A stretch of 64,000 bases of DNA from Beta vulgaris subsp. vulgaris (GCF_026745355.1 NC_079209.1:51009585-51073584); one strand, 5' to 3'. Shown: positions 48,701 through 61,596, counted from the first letter of the stretch. Notes: generated by a model from the letters alone, not told the origin. A program made the numbers and translations.

Positions 48701-51700
48701 TCCAAGCTACTACAGAAAGATAATGTTACGGATAGTGTTATTGAGCCATCCTATGTTATTTTAGACAAGGAACAGGAGGAACAAGGTGAAGAGCTAGTGG
48801 AGAAATTGCATGACAAACCTGTGAGCCATGATAATCATTTGGAAGAGTCAAAATCTTTTGTTAAGAGCACTTTACTTAATTCTCTGAAAGTTGAAGTTAG
48901 CCGTAGGCTTAATGCACTGAACATGGAAGATATGGAAGCTGCTCTTGCAGCAGATATAGAAGGAGTGGCAGATGCTGTCTATCTGGCAGTTCAACATGAT
49001 GAAGAGCAGAATCAGAAGCTCTTGTTTTCTGGCTATGACCCTGATTTTCAAGAATGGAGCAGGCTTAATGGGAACCGTATCATAGAAGTGATTACTGAGG
49101 CAGTTCAAAATAGCAGCTACCTGAATAAAGTGTTGCCTATTGGTGTTATCGTAGGCTCTATTTTGGCTGCTTTGAGAAATTGCTTTGATTTGGCTTCTGA
49201 ATATTGCAATAATAGTGCTGCTGGTTTACTGGACTTGGATCAAGATCACATTAGTGTCTCGAAGCCTGAGGACCAACTTCGACAAGATGTGGTCATTCAG
49301 CTTCCTATTGATGGAATCGACCATGATCTTAATCCAGGGAAGAATTTGAGGAAAGATGAGGGAAGTGTTGCATTGAATACTCTTGACGAAGATGACAGTG
49401 ACGAAGACGACAGAGCTGAGGCTAAATCCAAAAGTTTAAGTCAGGACACTCTCATGGTTGGTGCTGTTACAGCTGCACTTGGAGCCTCTGCTCTACTATC
49501 AAATCAGCAGGTACTTAGTCACCGTTCTGAAGTATAATTTCTTACACATATTTTCTTCCAGAATCACAGTTCTGAAGTATCTTTCTTATACACATATTTT
49601 CTTCGAAATATGGCTGTCTTACCTTTTTATTCAAACGGGATTCGGGATTCGCATTCATTGAAGTGATGGGTGCATCCGTTTTTTATTTATCTCAAATTCT
49701 CAATACTAAGTTCTTGTCTGATTCTCAGAAAAAACCTGAATGTGATTATTGAGATGTTTTTGTTTTCCACTAAGATCACCTACTCTTAGATTTGAATAAT
49801 CTCACACTTGTATGAATTAGCACTTCGTGTTAGCATAAAGCATCGTCAATAACAATAGTGCATGCAACCACCAGATTGAGTCCAGCACTGGTGGATTCTC
49901 AAAGGTTAAAGTGCTTGTAGTCTTACCTTTAGATGAAAGTCATGACATATGTTGAACTATTAAACAGAGGAGAGGATTTAGGTGATTGATTGTGAAGGAT
50001 CTGTTTGTCGCGAATGCAGTATCTGACTGACTGACATGTTCTTTTTTTCATTTTTCCCCATATTGCAAAATTGTAGAATGTAAGGCATAAGTTGGCTAGC
50101 ATAGTCAGTTTGGTTGGTCTTGTTCTGGGTGCCGTGACTTTGTTGTCGTTTCGGTTCTGTTCGTTGGTTTTGATCTCTGGCTATTCATATGGTCATAGGA
50201 GAATTTAATGGGACATGACAATTCTGAAACTTCAGAAGAGAAACATATGACGAGTGAACCTATCAAGTTAGAGGAGATGGTGGATAACAATAACCAGAAT
50301 ATTGTAACAAGCCTGGCTGAGAAGGCAATGTCTGTTGCTGCTCCAGTGGTTCCTACTAGGGAAGATGGAGCCGTGGATCAAGAAAGGTTTGAATGTGACT
50401 TTTGTCATTTTCTTTTCTCTGATTCTCTTTGTTGCTGTGGATGTTTATCCGTTGTATTGTTGCTTGAACAGGATTGTCGCAATGCTGGCAGAATTGGGCC
50501 AGAGAGGTGGTGTGCTAAGACTTGTTGGCAAATTAGCTTTACTTTGGGGTGGTTTTCGTGGTGCTATGAATCTGACGGATAGGCTAATCTCATTTTTCCG
50601 AGTCGCTGATCGGCCTTTATTGCACAGGTGATATGTGTTGCATGTTTTTCAATATGATTTGAAATCACTGTTTGTATGTTAATTTAAATAATTGCATATA
50701 GCCTTTCTTTGTTTGTGTTCTTGTGTGGAGAGATTTTAGCTTTTTTGTGCACTGTACTTCCTTTTGTTTCTTTTTTTCTTTCTTTTTTTTAAAGAAAAGA
50801 TGGTAACTTGTCAGGTTACTATTATTTTTTTAAAAAATCTTAATCAGGGTTAGCTCATTCTCCTACTATCCAGTGTATAAATTGAGCTATTCCACAGTTC
50901 CCACTGTCCTAGAACAATTAGGATGCAATCTCTGCTACTTTCTGAGTAGCTAACCCTTTTAAATTTAAGTCCTGGACATGGTAATCAAAAAGAAAATTCG
51001 GTAAAAGATTACCTTGTTTCACTAAGGGAGCGATGGAAAGGTTGCTAACCTTCACTTTATGCCATGGGCCTCATGGCTATAACCTTCTTGTGGCCACTTG
51101 TTTATTTCATATATATGATGTCCATGTGCCCCTCCAGTGTTTTCTTTCCTAATATTTTCTTTCACAGGGTACTTGGTTTTTCCTGTATGGTGCTAGTATT
51201 GTGGTCCCCTGTGCTGGTGCCGCTGCTGCCTATTCTTTTTCAGAACTTCACAACACATAGTTCATCTAGGATTGCTGAGCTAACCTGTGTTGTTGGTCTT
51301 TACACTGCTGTCACAATACTCATCATGCTGTGGGGTAAAAGAATACGAGGATATGAGCATCCATTAAAGCAATACGGACTGGATCTTACATCATCAAGAA
51401 AGGTATTATTTGTAGTTGTAGGCTGTAGCAGCGATTTCTCATCTAAAGCATATGACAACTATTTGTATTTCAACTCTTTAATGCATTTATCAAAGCAAAA
51501 ACTCATTTACCAGAAGAAAAAAAAGGCAACTACAGATGATTATAGAAGCCATCTTAATGATTCATGAGCATGATATGTATGTTGTGGGCATTAAGGGCAA
51601 GAGAGTGAATACTGGAACTTAAGGTGGTGACGGAGCTTACCTTTTCTGGCCTGAACCCTATCAACGAAGGAGAGGTGTGGGATGAATATGGAAGTAGAGA

Positions 51701-52976
51701 AGATGAGAATATAAACTACAGGTGGGAATTTTCAACTGACTCGATTCTTTCTCATACAGGTGCAACATTTCTTGATAGGGTTGGTTGGTGGAGTGTTGCT
51801 AGTTGTGTCGATACATTCTCTAAATGCATTCCTTGGTTTTGTCAACCTTACATTACCATCAAATTTTAGTTCGTCTTCCTTGAATCTTACTGCCAAAATC
51901 AAAGCACATGGTCAGCTGTTTCTATTGGCTGGTCAAGGTTTTTTGATGGCCGCTGGTGTTGCTTTTGTCGAAGAACTGCTTTTCAGATCATGGTTGTTAG
52001 AAGAAATTGCAGTCGACCTTGGTTATCATCCTGGAATACTTATATCAGGACTTGCATTTGCGTTATCACAGAGGTATGTCTGCTTAGTTTCAGTTGGCTT
52101 GGAATGTGTATCTGGTCTGTCTGTATTCCACTTCCAATAGAAAAGCTAAAAGATGAGTGATAGAAGAAGAGAGGAAGTAGAAGAGAGTGTCTGATTTGGA
52201 TACTTTCAGTATTCTCACGGTGCCTTGTATTATGTATCTTGATTGGGCTTAAGTGCTTAACTGATTTTTTTTAAAAAAGCCTAGTCCATAGCCTAGTGGG
52301 CATAGCACTTCAACCCTTCCCCTAAAACCCTAACAACACTTAATTCCTCATTTCCTAAATCTACTAGGTTGGCGTTGTGCTTGATTTATTTCATCGAGAA
52401 ACTAGAGTTTTAAAAAGTCGGATTTTTGGACTGGATCCAATCTAGAGTATGAAAATTTGGATTGGATTGGATTGGATTGGATCGGATTCAAACTCTAATT
52501 GGTTTGGATTCGGATCCAAATTTTGTTCAGATCGGATTGGATTAGGCCCTAATCCAAACCGTACACCGAACTTTCACCCCTAACTCTCACTGATGCCTGT
52601 TTGCCATTCACATTGTTCTTACAGTGATTAGCAAAATGTTCTCAACCATTCCTCTTTCTGGATTTCCAGGTCTTGGCAGGCTGTTCCTGGGCTATGGCTG
52701 TTGTCTATGTGTCTTTCTGGGGTTCGGTTGCGAAAGGATGGCAGCCTTTTCATTCCCATTGGACTGCGCACTGGGCTCATGGCTTCCAGTTATATATTAC
52801 AATCAGGGAGTTTTTTGGTTTACCTGCCAAAGTTTCCATGGTGGGTTGTTGGTACGCACCCCTTCCAGCCATTTAGTGGAGTAGTAGGGCTTCTCGTTGC
52901 TTTATTATTAGCAGTGGTTCTATATCCGAGGCAACCTGGACTAATGGAAAGAATTCCTCGTACTATCCGGGCATGA
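36761..52976 (+). CDS. Chloroplast-type alpha/beta-hydrolase and CPBP-domain fusion protein
   Basis: Twelve exons: 36761-37548, 40405-40681, 40836-41021, 42512-42649, 45394-45855, 47146-48205, 48294-49510, 50199-50386, 50472-50627, 51168-51402, 51760-52073, 52670-52976 (1,775 aa). All joins keep frame and use GT-AG. The N-terminus is rich in Ser, Arg and hydroxylated residues, as in plastid transit peptides. Residues ~215-460 form an EMB8-like alpha/beta-hydrolase fold (TTVLLVPGTAEG, MNPRGCAGSPL), but the nucleophile elbow is G-W-G-Y-G (293-297), with Gly 295 where Ser is expected. Exons 6-7 form an acidic, Ser-rich linker. Exons 10-12 form a CPBP membrane domain with EELLFR (1640-1645), lacking both usual His. 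It resembles Arabidopsis AT2G03140 as I recall it. Its role is unknown. The exon 6/7 join and the exon 8 start are the least certain. Confidence 0.85.
38467..38680. repeat. Tandem duplication in intron 1, with poly(C) tract
   Basis: A segment containing GGTTTGCTCATTACATTAGGTG, a C run, and TATATCTATAGTA at about 38467-38580 is followed by a diverged second copy (GGGTGTGCTCATTGTATT... TATATCTATAGTA) to about 38680. The first copy holds about 14 C in a row. Confidence 0.7.
39039..39311. mobile_element. Stowaway-type MITE in intron 1 (273 bp)
   Basis: The ends are CTCCCTCTGTTTTTTTT and its complement, flanked by TA at 39037-39038 and 39312-39313. It lies within the first intron of the hydrolase/CPBP gene, same orientation not definable. 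Noncoding. Confidence 0.9.
43392..43637. mobile_element. Degenerate Stowaway-like MITE in intron 4
   Basis: The ends (CATCCGTTTCTAAAATA and GGAAATAGAGG) are worn, but the interior matches the element at 7596-7855, sharing ATGTGGGATCTTGTT and GATTCGTC. TA flanks both sides (43390-43391 and 43638-43639). Confidence 0.65.
52440..52590. repeat. GGATT microsatellite and hAT-like MITE remnant in intron 11
   Basis: Five GGATT units at about 52463-52487 sit in a region of GATC/GGAT motifs ending in ACTTTCACCCCTAA, whose complement (TTAGGGGTGAAAGT) looks like a hAT-type terminus. The opposite end was not found. Confidence 0.45.
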
Positions 52977-53230
52977 AGCTTTTCTATGAGAGCCTATGAA
53001 TGTGAAGAAGAGAGATATCAGTTATATGATCCTTATACGGTTCATTTGATATACTTGAACATATGGTGATTGCTAGGGTAATTGCATATATAAAGGACAA
53101 TGTTATTACCTTCTGCAAGGTGAACCATGGGAGTGGAGGTGAATAGGATTTGTATTTTTTGACTATACAAACGCAGAAAAGATTCTGCTTCAATCAAATG
53201 TAAATAATCGTGACAGATATACTTATACAC

Positions 53231-53236
53231 AATAAA
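53231..53236 (+). terminator. Probable polyadenylation signal of the hydrolase/CPBP gene
   Basis: AATAAA lies 255 bp after the stop codon, in an AT-rich context. A tail-to-tail gene starts its stop codon 324 bp further on. Confidence 0.5.
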
Positions 53237-53559
53237 CTTGTAACAATATAAATGTTTATAGAAAATTTTGTCAACATTTTTGCGTAAGGTGCTGCATGTA
53301 GGTTTCGAGCTGAAACATCAAATTTGTATATATGAAAATATCAGCAATAATTTCTCCCATTTCTTGCTGTTTTATCATGAGTGATACAAGGAAGAAATAA
53401 CATGCTTTTTGTATTTCTGTAAGGGAGGTTCTCCCGACAAAAAGCTGTTGCATAGTACTATTAGTATGACGGATGACTTTATGACGGACTTGGTCATCGT
53501 ATTATGGTAAAAGAATGGCATGTACAGAAAGTGTCCTAGAACTATCTGCAGATAATTCT

Positions 53560-56060
53560 TCACAGATCATGGAACAGAGGGAACCAGGTGCTCTGCAACC
53601 AGTCATCAGATCCATGCAGGAAAGCTCCAACGGTAAATCTCTTTGCTAGATCTTCAGTACAATTCTTCTTATACCCTCTCCATTTAACCCTATATCTGGT
53701 ATCTGCTCCAGGTCCGAAATTCCTGTACTCGATGTAATCTACAGTATCCAAATTGCTGTATTTATCCCATTGAGACCATCCCAATGGATGTATTAGGTCT
53801 CCAAGGTAACTCTTCATTATGACCGTCCTCGAGTAGTTCCGCCACGGGCGACCCAGAAAGGTGAAAGATCGTCTGCGGTCAAGAAGAGAGAAGTTTGGGG
53901 CAGCCTTGATTGTGCAGTTGTGTAGAGAGAAGCCTGTGTTCTGATTAGGGTCCTCTCTGCTTTGAGCAGTGATCATGTTGCTCTGCCCAAGAATAGGTTT
54001 TCGGGCTAAAATATGGCAGTTGTGAAAAACGGCTGCTGCATTTCCGAAGATAAAATCGATGGTGCCTTGTATAATACATTCCCGGTAAAATTGGCGAAGG
54101 GAATGAGCATAGAGAGTGTCTTGGTTGGAGGTGAAGTTACAGCGGAAAAAAGCAGAGTTTGAGGTTACTCTGATTGCTACTGCCTGGTACATCTCTGGAC
54201 TTGCTGTGTTCTCTACTGTCAGGTCTCTGGCTAGAAACCTGTCTCCAATTACAGCTGCAGAATTAAAGCCAATACAATTTACCATTAGTTTTCCCCCTTT
54301 TCTACACTTTAGTTTATTTTAATTATAGTAATTCTATTAATCTAAGGCCGTAGCATTTCATGTATCACTGTATCAAGAAGGTATGTAATTATTAGCAGGG
54401 GAACTTTATGTACCACAGGTAATAATGTTGATGTTTATGGCCGTAGCATTCGAGAATAAGCTATCGTTTTGCTCTTGCTTAACTTTTGACCATAGGTTCT
54501 TACCAATGAAGCTATAGTCAATATTATATTCGTACATTCTAATGTGAACTTAATACTTCTTTCGTTAAGTTTTAAATGCAACAAAGGAGTATTATTTATG
54601 AGATATAAAATATTCATTTGTTGTATTTAAAACGAAACGGAGGAAGTAATATAAAATATTTCTGTAAAAATAGTAGTGGTTAAAGAAATTTTATGAAGGT
54701 TGCGCAATAAGCGATAAACAAAAATGAGAAGTTTATTATGAGATGACGTATCGTCTTTAAAACCATCTGTTTTTTGATGGCAAGATAATTTCCCATGAAT
54801 GGCAAAATAATTTTACCAACAATTAAGTGAGCAACAATTTATTTACCAACAACCAACTGTTTCCAAAAAAAAGTTAAACAAAAAACTACTAATTTTACCT
54901 AATTAAGAACATAGACAATATGAAAAAAGACAATTGGGAAAAGAGAAAGAGGGTTTACTCAATGTTGCTGAAGCAAAGGTAGAAAACCCATCAACAATAC
55001 TTCTGTTTCCACTAATCAAACTGGAATTAATTCCATCTCCAATCAACATTATATTCATCTTATTTCTTGGAATTTCCACATTCTCTTTATAAATTCCCGC
55101 CTTTATTTTAATCACATACCTACTTAAACTCATATTTGGCGCCATTTTTATTGCTTCACCAATTTTTCTGTAATTTCCACTCCCATCACTAGCAACCACT
55201 ACATTTGGCTTCAATCTATAATTCTTGCTCCCCATCATCCTTCTCTCCTTCTTACTCATCCATGTCGGAAAGCGAAACCCGCTTTTCGATCTTTCAAGGG
55301 AAGATAACTGTTGATTATGCAAGAACAACTCATCTTCTTGTTCTTGTTTTATCATCTCCTCCATATGTTTGATAATTGCCAGAGAATTACTAATCATATG
55401 AATAATGGGTTTCAGTTTAATCTCAAGATAGATTCTTAGACCCTTTTTTTTATGGAATATTGAATGCATTTCCTCCAAATCATAAAACCCATCAATGCAA
55501 GTATTCTCATTAGTCATGGCAGCACTCAAAAGGGTCTTTAAATTTCCATAAAACGGACGAAAAATTCCGAAAGAACTACGAAGATCATTCAATGCCAATG
55601 CTAATTCATAGAGGGTTTGATCAAGCATGTCAAGACAGTCATTGAAAGCAGACTTTTCTTGCAAATTGAGCACATGATGAGCAAAAAAGTTAATGATTTC
55701 GGGTTGAGAACTCGAAACAAGACTGATTGTGTGGTTGATCGAGGCCTCGACAAGGCGGGCGAGGGTGGTGGTGTGAGTGGAAGTGGAAATGGGGGATGGA
55801 GAGAGAGTTGAGAGGCAAAGTGATGGGTAGAGAGTGGAAGAACAAGCAGTTTTGATTATTGGGTTTAGAGTTTGAAGTGAAGGAAGTTGTTTAATGGTGT
55901 TTTGGGAGGTTTCTTGGATGTTGGAATTGGGTTGTGTAAGTAAGAAAATGGTGAAAAGAGAAACCATGAAAATGATGAAGCAGAGGAAGGAAAAAACGGC
56001 TTTGTTTTGAGTCTTTGTTGCAGAGTTCTTGGTTATGGTGGTTGTTGAAGTTTCCTCCAT
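53560..56060 (-). CDS. Pectin methylesterase with pro-region (pectinesterase/pectinesterase inhibitor)
   Basis: Two exons, 56060-54959 and 54254-53560, joined in frame (598 aa). It removes methyl esters from homogalacturonan in the cell wall (EC 3.1.1.11). Residues ~21-41 form a hydrophobic anchor or signal. Residues ~65-245 are the PMEI-like pro-domain (CSSTLYPSLCLSTL start). A basic RRMM motif before the catalytic part sits where other group-2 enzymes carry RRLL or RKLL for Golgi processing. Catalytic signatures are all present: GIYKE, QAVAIR (391-396), QDTL with Asp 413, DFIFG with Asp 434, and LGRPW with Arg 503 and Trp 505. One intron in this place is usual. The first Met precedes the anchor and is the only good start. 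An active enzyme is expected. Confidence 0.93.
54556..54646. mobile_element. Short Stowaway derivative in the pectinesterase intron (91 bp)
   Basis: It starts CTTCTTTCGTTAAGTTTTAA and ends AAAACGAAACGGAGGAAG, an inverted match, and is flanked by TA at 54554-54555 and 54647-54648. It is little more than two joined termini. Confidence 0.8.
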
Positions 56061-56700
56061 TTTTAAGAGAGATGAAGTTCTTGATTATGGTGGTTGTTGA
56101 AGCTACTGATGTTTGAACTTTGAAGAAGTATGTTTATGACGAGAATTTGCAGTGATTTTATCAGTTCTTATTTCTGATGAAGTAAGCAATATGAAACAAA
56201 AGCTTAGAGGTTAGAAGAGAAGAAAATAACGTAACACCTTTATACAACTTTTTATTTATAATTTCTGTTTTGATAGACATATACTAGACATTAACCTGAG
56301 CTGGTTTGGTATGGGTATTGGATAGGGCCACAGGGGTGCTAATTAGCCTAACCGGCTCAAATGATTTAAGCTCGGCTCAATATTATTTTGTGTTTGAGTT
56401 GAACATAGCCAAGTTTAACTCGAGAAACTCGTGAATAGGAACTGGCTTGCAATAATTTATAGGGATGATGTGAACAATTTCGGAAAGGAGATCATTTTAA
56501 GTTAGCGAAATATTGATTGTGAAACGGCTAAAACAAAAAATTCAAACTCGAGTTGAGAGTTTTGAGGTTAATTCAACTTGAAATTCAAGTTCCAAAAAGC
56601 TCACGAGTCGGGTACAACTGTATAAGTGTTATGAACCGAGCCCTCGGGATCGGGTTAGTTCAAATTTAGTTGTCATATTAGTAGTTCAAATTTACGATAT
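56061..56700. other. Pectinesterase 5' flank with transposon-like repeat
   Basis: The leader directly upstream of the start contains a partial repeat of GAAGTTCTTGATTATGGTGG also seen just inside the coding start. At about 56328-56660 lies a segment starting CAGGGGTGCTAATTAG with many AACTCGAG and GGCTCAA motifs, typical of hAT-type MITE fragments; the other terminus is not found. Confidence 0.4.
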
Positions 56701-57064
56701 CTAGGCGAAGCGAGTCAAAGTTATAGTAGTAGTTTTTTGTGAGCATTTGTGACTACAATATGAAGAAGGTGAATTGAAGAGAATGATTTGGAAATAATAA
56801 GGTAGAAAATGGACCTTTTCTTCATTACAAATCGGAACACAATTGTTCCCTCCACAATCAAAAGACAATAATGCCGCAAAGAGCAATAATGCAGAATAGA
56901 CAGGGTAGAAGAAATAAGAAAAAGGCAGCAAGAAACAAAGTCCAAAGGACTTTCATTTCTTTCTGATTACAATCTCAAAGAATTTGAGTTATTTTTGACA
57001 AGCACGCTGAGAAACGCCTCCATTCTTCCATGCATATTCACCAATTCGACAACGCTTCTCATCT

Positions 57065-60000
57065 TCAGTTTGCGTCCTCGATAGCCAAAGGCACTGACTC
57101 AGCCTGAAAAATTGATCAGAACAAACTTAGAATGTTAGTACCTTTTCAGTGAAGAATGGATTTAAGCAAAAATATAAGTAGGTGTGCATGGTTATGTGAA
57201 ATTCACGTACGAGCTTTTTGTACTTAAGGGCGTAGAACATTTCCAAGTAACGACGAGCTTCACGGCGATCAAGGTTTGAGACGTATTTCCAGAAACCGTA
57301 AACACCAGCAAGAGTTAGCAACCTGTCGGAGTAGATCTTCCATGTGTATCTGCACATTACAAGACAAATAAAAAGTTTAGAATTCTCCTACAAGAGAATT
57401 TATCCAGGGAAGCTAAATTAATGTTGATGTTTAGAATGTTGCTTACTTCTCCTCGATTCGTTGCAATCCTCCCTTAGAAATATTCTCCCAGTAACTAGGA
57501 TCGGCCGTAGACTTCTCGAAGAAATCGACAAGAAGATCAGCAGCCTTGTCCCCATGGTATGGATCAATATGGAAACCTGATTTTCCGTGGACAATGATCT
57601 CAGCTGGCCCACCATGGCATGTAGCGAATGTGGGCAGCCCACAAGTCATGGCTTCAACGACCGTGAGCCCAAAAGCCTCATAGTAAGCGGGTTGAACAAA
57701 TGCTCCTCTGGTGTCAGCAATGTACCTGTAGAGCTCACCGTTCCTCACCCTATTCATTTGGGCTGAGATCCACCTGAACTGTCCATTCAAGTTGTACTCC
57801 TCAATAAGCCCGTACATCTTCTTCATTTCTTCCTTCTCTTCTGTGTCCTTGGATTCCTTCCTCCTATCACCAGCAACTACCACAAGGTTCACTAGCTCTC
57901 GCAGCTTCTTGTTCTTACCATACCATTCGACAAGGCCAGTCATGTTCTTTACTCGGTCTAGCCTTGCCATCGAGAATATAATTGGTTTCTTCCGGTCCTT
58001 GAGAACACAGCTGTTTCAACACCATTGAGACAATAAGATTAAAACCACAACATTATATAATGATCAGCACAAGGATATTAAGGGAGAGAAAATTTACATG
58101 TGCTCCTCGTTTTGAGTTTCACTGAAGAGCAACTCTTCGATTTCTGGGTGGAGAGCTGTGAGTCTCTTCTTCTCTTCGGTGTAATTGAAGTAGATAGAAA
58201 GATCTGCTCCAGGAGACACAATGTTGAATTTGGGGTCAAAGACGTCAATTCCATGAACAACTCGGTAGAGGCCAGGCAGCGTGAAAGCCATGTGACTCTC
58301 ATATTGTCCAACGGTGTCCTTGCTGCAAAGATTGAAGAATCACAATCAACACAAACATACTGCAAAATTTATAGGCTAACTTTTGAAGACTGAAAAGAGG
58401 GCTTACTTTCCAGCAATCTCTTGGAAAGTACTGGTAATAATAAAGTCAGTGTGGTTCATGGCAATTAGATCAGCAGTGAACTGGCAAGAGAAGTGGTACT
58501 TCTCCTCGAATGACTTCCAGTAGATGTCTGAGTTCGGGTACTTGGTCTTCTCAAGCGCATGAGCAATTGTACACTGTGTAACTCCGAGTTTGTGCGCTAA
58601 CAAAGAGGCGACGATATTACCATCACTGTAGTTTCCAATGATCAGATCAGGTTTGGCCTGTAGCTCTCCAGCAATTTCATTTGCAACATCCTGAAAGGAA
58701 ACAGAGAAATCTCATTAGACTTTCTGTCTGTCTGTCTGTCTGTCAGATATTGGCTCATGGCTTAGAAAAGCTTGATGCTAATTGCTATCAGAATGCAGTG
58801 TATTACCTCGGTGTAAGTCTCTAGGTAAGGCCATACTTCAAATCGGGAAATCCATCTTCTGACAATTCCCTTCTCTGTTCTGAAGGGTACACGAAGGATG
58901 TGCGAGTGTTCAGTTCCAAAGACCTTCTCAAGACGCTGACCACAGGTGGTCCCCACTGCATCAGGGAGCAGACGAGACACAATAAGGATGCGCGGGACGA
59001 TGTCAAGACCTTGTTGCTTGATGCGTAGAAGCATCTCATGCTCCAAAGCACGAACTTGATCAAGGATATACACAACCTGTTGATCAAGAGCCAAACTTAT
59101 TATTTGATATTTAGCCCTCAAACAACAATAAAACATATCATGCACATGTAGGCCATGGGTAGGTGTCAAAATGTCTGTTGGCTATTAAGAAAGTTCCTGA
59201 ATTTTCGCCCAATATGAAGTTTTGAGGTGTCCATACCCATGGTGGAGCATCGAGGATCCAACATGGGTTTTTAGGTGAATAGTCCGACTAACACACATGC
59301 AAAGTTATGAATTACTACTAATAAAAGAAAGGACAAAACAAAAGGCAAAGGATATATACCTGGCCACCAGTGTCAGGGTAGCCAAGGACATTGGCTTGAG
59401 CAAAGTAACCATGAGGTGTGAGGATTACAACATTGAAAACCATTGGGATCCTGCCGAGGAATTTCTCGAGGGTGCAAGAATCAGGAGCTTCAAGAAGGTC
59501 AAGAAGTAGCTGAATCATGTCCATCACTCTCTCGGCATTGTCACCCCAACCTCTCTCCAAACCAATCTCCTGAAACTTGTGATCGAACTCAGAGTAGGGT
59601 GTGTCAGCAGGAATGGTGGTCAGGAACTCTTCTGCTTTTCTCAAAACAGCTTGAAGAGAATCAAGGTTTTGGATTCTGTCATTCAGCATTATTGTCTGCA
59701 AAGCAACAAGAATAAAGATTAAAAAGAGATCTTATATTTGAGAAGAACCATGTACAAACGTAATTCCAATTAGATAAAACTACCACAATGCCCTAAATTC
59801 AAGTACTTCAGATTCCAACTAAAGTATCTACTCCAAAAAATAGTTGTCACATCGCCCGAGCCTCCCATAATTAGAAAAATATCATGCTTGGTCAGAAAAA
59901 TTGAAAAGAATGAGATTTACATAGAATAACCTTAACAAAGAGTATTAGAAATTTCCATCATAAACCATTACTATTTTAGGAAAGGTGGAAACCATTACTA

Positions 60001-61596
60001 GTAACTTTACTACATGTATCCAGACATAAGGAGTACATTATTTTCTTAGATCTGATAAATCTAGAAGCCCCATTAACTTTCAGAAGCAATATATTACAAA
60101 TAAAGAAGGTCATGAAGCAGATCAAAGCACAAAAATGCATCAATTTGATAACAAATCAATGAATCTGGTCTTATATTTTCTGCAGCTTCTATAACAAAAG
60201 ACAATAATGATCTGCATATATATGTTCAAGATCTACATAAAAGAAACAAGAGTAAACTAAATAAAAGTTACCTTGCCCTTGTAGTGGTGCATCCTGAGGA
60301 AGTCAAGCAACGGGCGCATACTCTCCTTATCATGAAACATCTTAGCAGAAAGATGCCTGTTAAGGAACTCCACACCATTTCCAATTGACTTGGAAAGTGT
60401 AGGGCGGGGGAACGAAGCAGTAAATGGCTCGAAATCAAGCTCGAGCACAAAGTTCCCATTTGTACTGCCATTTACAAATTGCACAAAACAAAAAGGTTCG
60501 TCAAATTCCTGGCTAAGTAAGTAAAAACAATGCATCATACAGTAGTTAAACAACAAAAACTAAGCAATTACTCCAATCCTTGGAACTTACCTTCCATCAA
60601 CTAATTCTTCCTTCACATGGAGAAACTGCGAAGGGGTCAATTCCTCGACAGCGAGTGCATCGACATTGACACGAATGTATTCCCAGACACCGGGCCTAGG
60701 ACGAACAGCAAGGGTGATCCATGGAGGCAACACAATTGTTTCCTGAGATCAAGGATTTTTGTAATGGTAAGAACATGAAAAACTGCTTAACATATCATGA
60801 TCTATGAACATACAACTAGTAGAATATATACTTAGTTAGTTGGTGGGTTACCTGGGTGTGCCTTAAAACTTCACCAAATGGACCATCAGCTAACTTATGT
60901 TTGTCAGCAACAGCTTCAAATTCTGACAACACTTCATGGGGTTGCAAAATTCCCTTCCCATGACTTGCAATCCTTTTCAATAAAAATTTAATCTTGCTCA
61001 GTGATTTATACAGTTAAACCCTAAATAATTTGGTTTTAGTGAAATGCCTTCAAATTCTAACATCATAGAAGAAAAACCCAAAAAAAAAAAAAAAAAAAAC
61101 ACACACACACCAAAAACCCAAGAAATCAAACCTAACTTAATTCGATTTAGTAAAATGCCATGAAATTGCAAGTGTATATAAATCAAAGAAAAAAAATCCA
61201 AAACCCCACTACAAACCCCCCAACAAAATCCAATAATTGCAGTAAATGAGCTCAGATCAGGTACGAGGCATTCCAATACTCAGCAAATCTGCAACTTGTA
61301 ATAATTAAAATAATAAAAAACAGAAAATCAAAGAAAAATGATCCATTAATTATTTTAGAAATTTAGTCCTCACAACACCTAATAGTTACTTTAATACTAC
61401 TATCATAGTATCATACACAAAAAAAAATAAATATAATGTAAATGACAATTAATATGAAAAATGAAATATAAAAATTAGAGAAAAAAAGAATGTAAATTTA
61501 CTTGGATAAAAAAGAGATAATTTCATTGCGTTGAGCAGTGAGAGTTTCATCCAAACGCTCCTTAAGGCTAGGAACTCTAGTCAAACGAGAAGCCAT
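57065..61596 (-). CDS. SUS: Sucrose synthase (SUS1-type)
   Basis: Eleven coding exons: 61596-61502, 60972-60852, 60742-60591, 60464-60272, 59695-59360, 59076-58807, 58690-58407, 58322-58098, 58010-57447, 57349-57211, 57103-57065 (805 aa, the usual SUS length). It reversibly converts sucrose and UDP to fructose and UDP-glucose (EC 2.4.1.13) in cytosol and at membranes, feeding wall and starch synthesis. The N-terminus [15 protein letters not shown] holds Ser 10 in the place of the regulatory CDPK phosphorylation site. The GT-B core has [59 protein letters not shown] and the E-X7-E nucleotide-sugar motif in [18 protein letters not shown]. It ends LAIEDAN. All joins are in phase with GT-AG borders. 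An intact, expressed gene is expected. Confidence 0.96.
58722..58744. repeat. CTGT microsatellite in a sucrose synthase intron
   Basis: Five to six CTGT units between coding exons 6 and 7, about 30 bp upstream of the exon 7 splice acceptor on the minus strand. Confidence 0.9.

Noticed and set aside
49511..50198. Possible extra exon with a hydrophobic frame (KLASIVSLVGLVLGAVTLL) before exon 8
   Set aside because: The frame can be read from an AG at about 50077 but runs into a stop after the next AG; direct splicing to 50199 keeps the frame and gives the expected linker.
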